NCBI GenBank assembly: GCA_017962965.1
Contig: JAGCUI010000042.1
Span: forward strand, 1 to 51,285
DNA length: 51,285 nt
Direction: 5' to 3'
DNA from: Treponema sp.
GTDB lineage: Bacteria; Spirochaetota; Spirochaetia; Treponematales; Treponemataceae
Below, piece by piece: positions 50,039 through 51,285 of this stretch; position 1 is the stretch's first letter, and each line of letters opens with the position of its first letter. The notes beneath the pieces were generated by a model, which did no database searches, had not been told where the DNA came from, and saw only the letters and a program-made list of their open reading frames with translations. A program made the translations under genes and the position numbers.

Positions 50039-51285
50039 ATGAATGTTTTAACCCCTATAATATCACTTATCGGAAGCCTTGCTCTTCTTCTTTACGGTAT
50101 GAAGCTCATGTCTGATGGTGTTCAGAAGAGTGCCGGAGAAAGACTTCAGCGTGCGCTTAGTGTAATTACAGGAAACCGTTTTATTGCCCTTTTGACCGGT
50201 CTTGTAGTAACAATGATTATCCAGTCGTCTGGTGCAACGACAGTAATGGTTGTAACATTCGTCAATTCCGGGCTCATGACCCTTACTCAGTCTGTGGGTG
50301 TAATCTTTGGTGCCAATATCGGTACTACAATTACAGCATGGATTGTTTCTTTATTCGGATTCAGCTTTTCAATTTCTGCATTTGCAGTCCCGGTATTCGG
50401 TTTTGGTTATTTCCTTACAATTTTATCTAAAAAAAGATCCGGTTACAGAAACCTTGGCGAAGCGGTAATGGGATTCGGCATGCTCTTCCTTGGACTTTCG
50501 GGATTGAGCAAAGTTTTTTCTCCGGATCAGCTTGGCTTTTTATTTGATATAGACGGAAGCGGATTTTTAGCAATTGTTATTTCCTTTATAATCGGTATTG
50601 TAATTACAGCATTGCTCCATTCATCTTCAGCTTTTTCTGCAATCGTAATCACAATGGCTTATAACGGACTTATCAACTGGCCTTTAGCCGCTGCAATGAC
50701 ACTTGGAAGTAACATTGGTTCTACAATCGATGCAATTTTAGCCGCAATAGGAAAGAGTGCCGATGCCCGCCGTTCTGCTTTAATTCATGTTTTATTCAAC
50801 GTGCTTGGTACCGTGGTTGCATTCATCTTCTTTAATCCTTTCCTGCATCTTGTTACAATTTTGACTCCGGGTCAGGAAAACTCAAATATTGCAATCCGCA
50901 TTTCTATGCTTCATACAGTATTTAAAACTTTGTCTACAATCATCCTTCTTCCAATGCAGAGTATTCTTGTTAAGCTTACACAGAAGTTTATTAAAGATGA
51001 TCCTGATGACAGACCCGCACAGTATAAGCTTGTATTTACAAATCTTATGGGAAAGGACAGTATTACAACCCACATCATCCAGGTAGAAAAAGCAATTGCC
51101 GATATGACCGATGTTGTAACAGATATGTTCGATAAGATTCAGATTGGAATTACAAAGCGAAACAACGATTTTATAGATAATTATAAAGAAGAGATGAGTA
51201 AGACAGAGGATTATGTAGATCAGATGCATGAACAGATTACTCACTATCTTATCAACTGCGAAAAATTCCAGCTGACAGAAAAACA
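50039..51285 (+). CDS. Na+/phosphate cotransporter, NptA type (3' truncated by window)
   Basis: At least 415 residues, open at the right edge. The N-terminal membrane domain carries the duplicated Na/Pi motifs: QSSGATT at 62-68 with GANIGTTITA, and HSSSAFSAIV with GSNIGSTIDA in the second half. About eight membrane helices are followed, from about residue 330, by a helical PhoU-like domain. This is the NptA/PNaS family for sodium-coupled phosphate uptake or export. The ATG at 50039 gives the usual family N-terminus (SLALLLYGMKLMSDG). Confidence 0.92.
   Translation, partial: MNVLTPIISLIGSLALLLYGMKLMSDGVQKSAGERLQRALSVITGNRFIALLTGLVVTMIIQSSGATTVMVVTFVNSGLMTLTQSVGVIFGANIGTTITAWIVSLFGFSFSISAFAVPVFGFGYFLTILSKKRSGYRNLGEAVMGFGMLFLGLSGLSKVFSPDQLGFLFDIDGSGFLAIVISFIIGIVITALLHSSSAFSAIVITMAYNGLINWPLAAAMTLGSNIGSTIDAILAAIGKSADARRSALIHVLFNVLGTVVAFIFFNPFLHLVTILTPGQENSNIAIRISMLHTVFKTLSTIILLPMQSILVKLTQKFIKDDPDDRPAQYKLVFTNLMGKDSITTHIIQVEKAIADMTDVVTDMFDKIQIGITKRNNDFIDNYKEEMSKTEDYVDQMHEQITHYLINCEKFQLTEK

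Noticed and set aside
1..51285. CRISPR arrays, tRNA or rRNA genes, insertion sequences, prophage
   Set aside because: None seen: no regularly spaced repeats, cloverleaf-like sequences, transposase or phage genes.

Overview
The window looks like chromosome of a saccharolytic, host-associated Treponema (spirochaete; gut or rumen type). This is inferred from AT-rich coding sequence, a Bat operon with spirochaete-like architecture, GTP-dependent PEP carboxykinase, many small SBP-type lipoproteins, and GH43/esterase genes next to an LplABC-type sugar transporter. No rRNA, tRNA, CRISPR array, transposase or prophage gene was found. Coding density is high: no intergenic stretch exceeds about 210 bp.

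Layout. 1-800: 3' end of pckG and a bidirectional terminator. 788-6073 (minus): a five-gene operon of aminotransferase, orphan solute-binding lipoprotein, rfbA, rfbC and rfbB (dTDP-rhamnose precursor supply, rfbD absent). 6194-13022 (plus): Bat operon (MoxR ATPase, DUF58, membrane protein, BatA, a BatB-BatC fusion, BatD with SH3), followed by a Smr protein and a membrane J-domain protein. 14169-18330: infA-tyrS, a DksA-type zinc-finger protein, a PHP phosphatase, and a REC-STAS-REC response regulator. 18488-25631: SH3 lipoprotein, ABC-F ATPase, argD, a duplicated lipoprotein/VapBC region, and adk. 25739-35182: arabinoxylan-type locus with two GH43 enzymes, a CE1-like esterase, SBP plus two permeases, and a type-B carboxylesterase. 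35280-49975: ettA with an upstream membrane protein ending in a bL12-like domain, TPR and TraB proteins, a large unknown protein, RlpA, a LacI regulator, clpP, UPF0158-GNAT, DbpA-RNA-binding, MBL and YfcE proteins, and a lipoprotein. 50039-end: NptA-type Na/Pi cotransporter, cut by the window edge.

How the genes work together. The polysaccharide locus probably takes in arabinoxylan oligosaccharides through the LplABC importer and trims them with esterases and GH43 enzymes. Two near-identical CG-centred palindromes (27242 and 29665) look like operators of a LacI-family regulator. The Bat genes form a membrane-associated MoxR/VWA system thought to act in envelope homeostasis.

Main points for a second look: (i) a membrane protein with a C-terminal ribosomal bL12-like domain, 20 bp upstream of the translation factor gene ettA; (ii) a tandem duplication of an argD-tail/vapC/vapB/lipoprotein unit in which one copy has decayed to an 8-codon antitoxin relic; (iii) a similar relic of a permease 3' end beside a GC-rich palindromic element; (iv) several genes whose best promoter lies 5-8 nt from the ATG with no Shine-Dalgarno, suggesting leaderless mRNAs; (v) an internal lipobox at the BatB/BatC fusion joint; (vi) a palindrome-rich in-frame insertion in an ABC-F protein.
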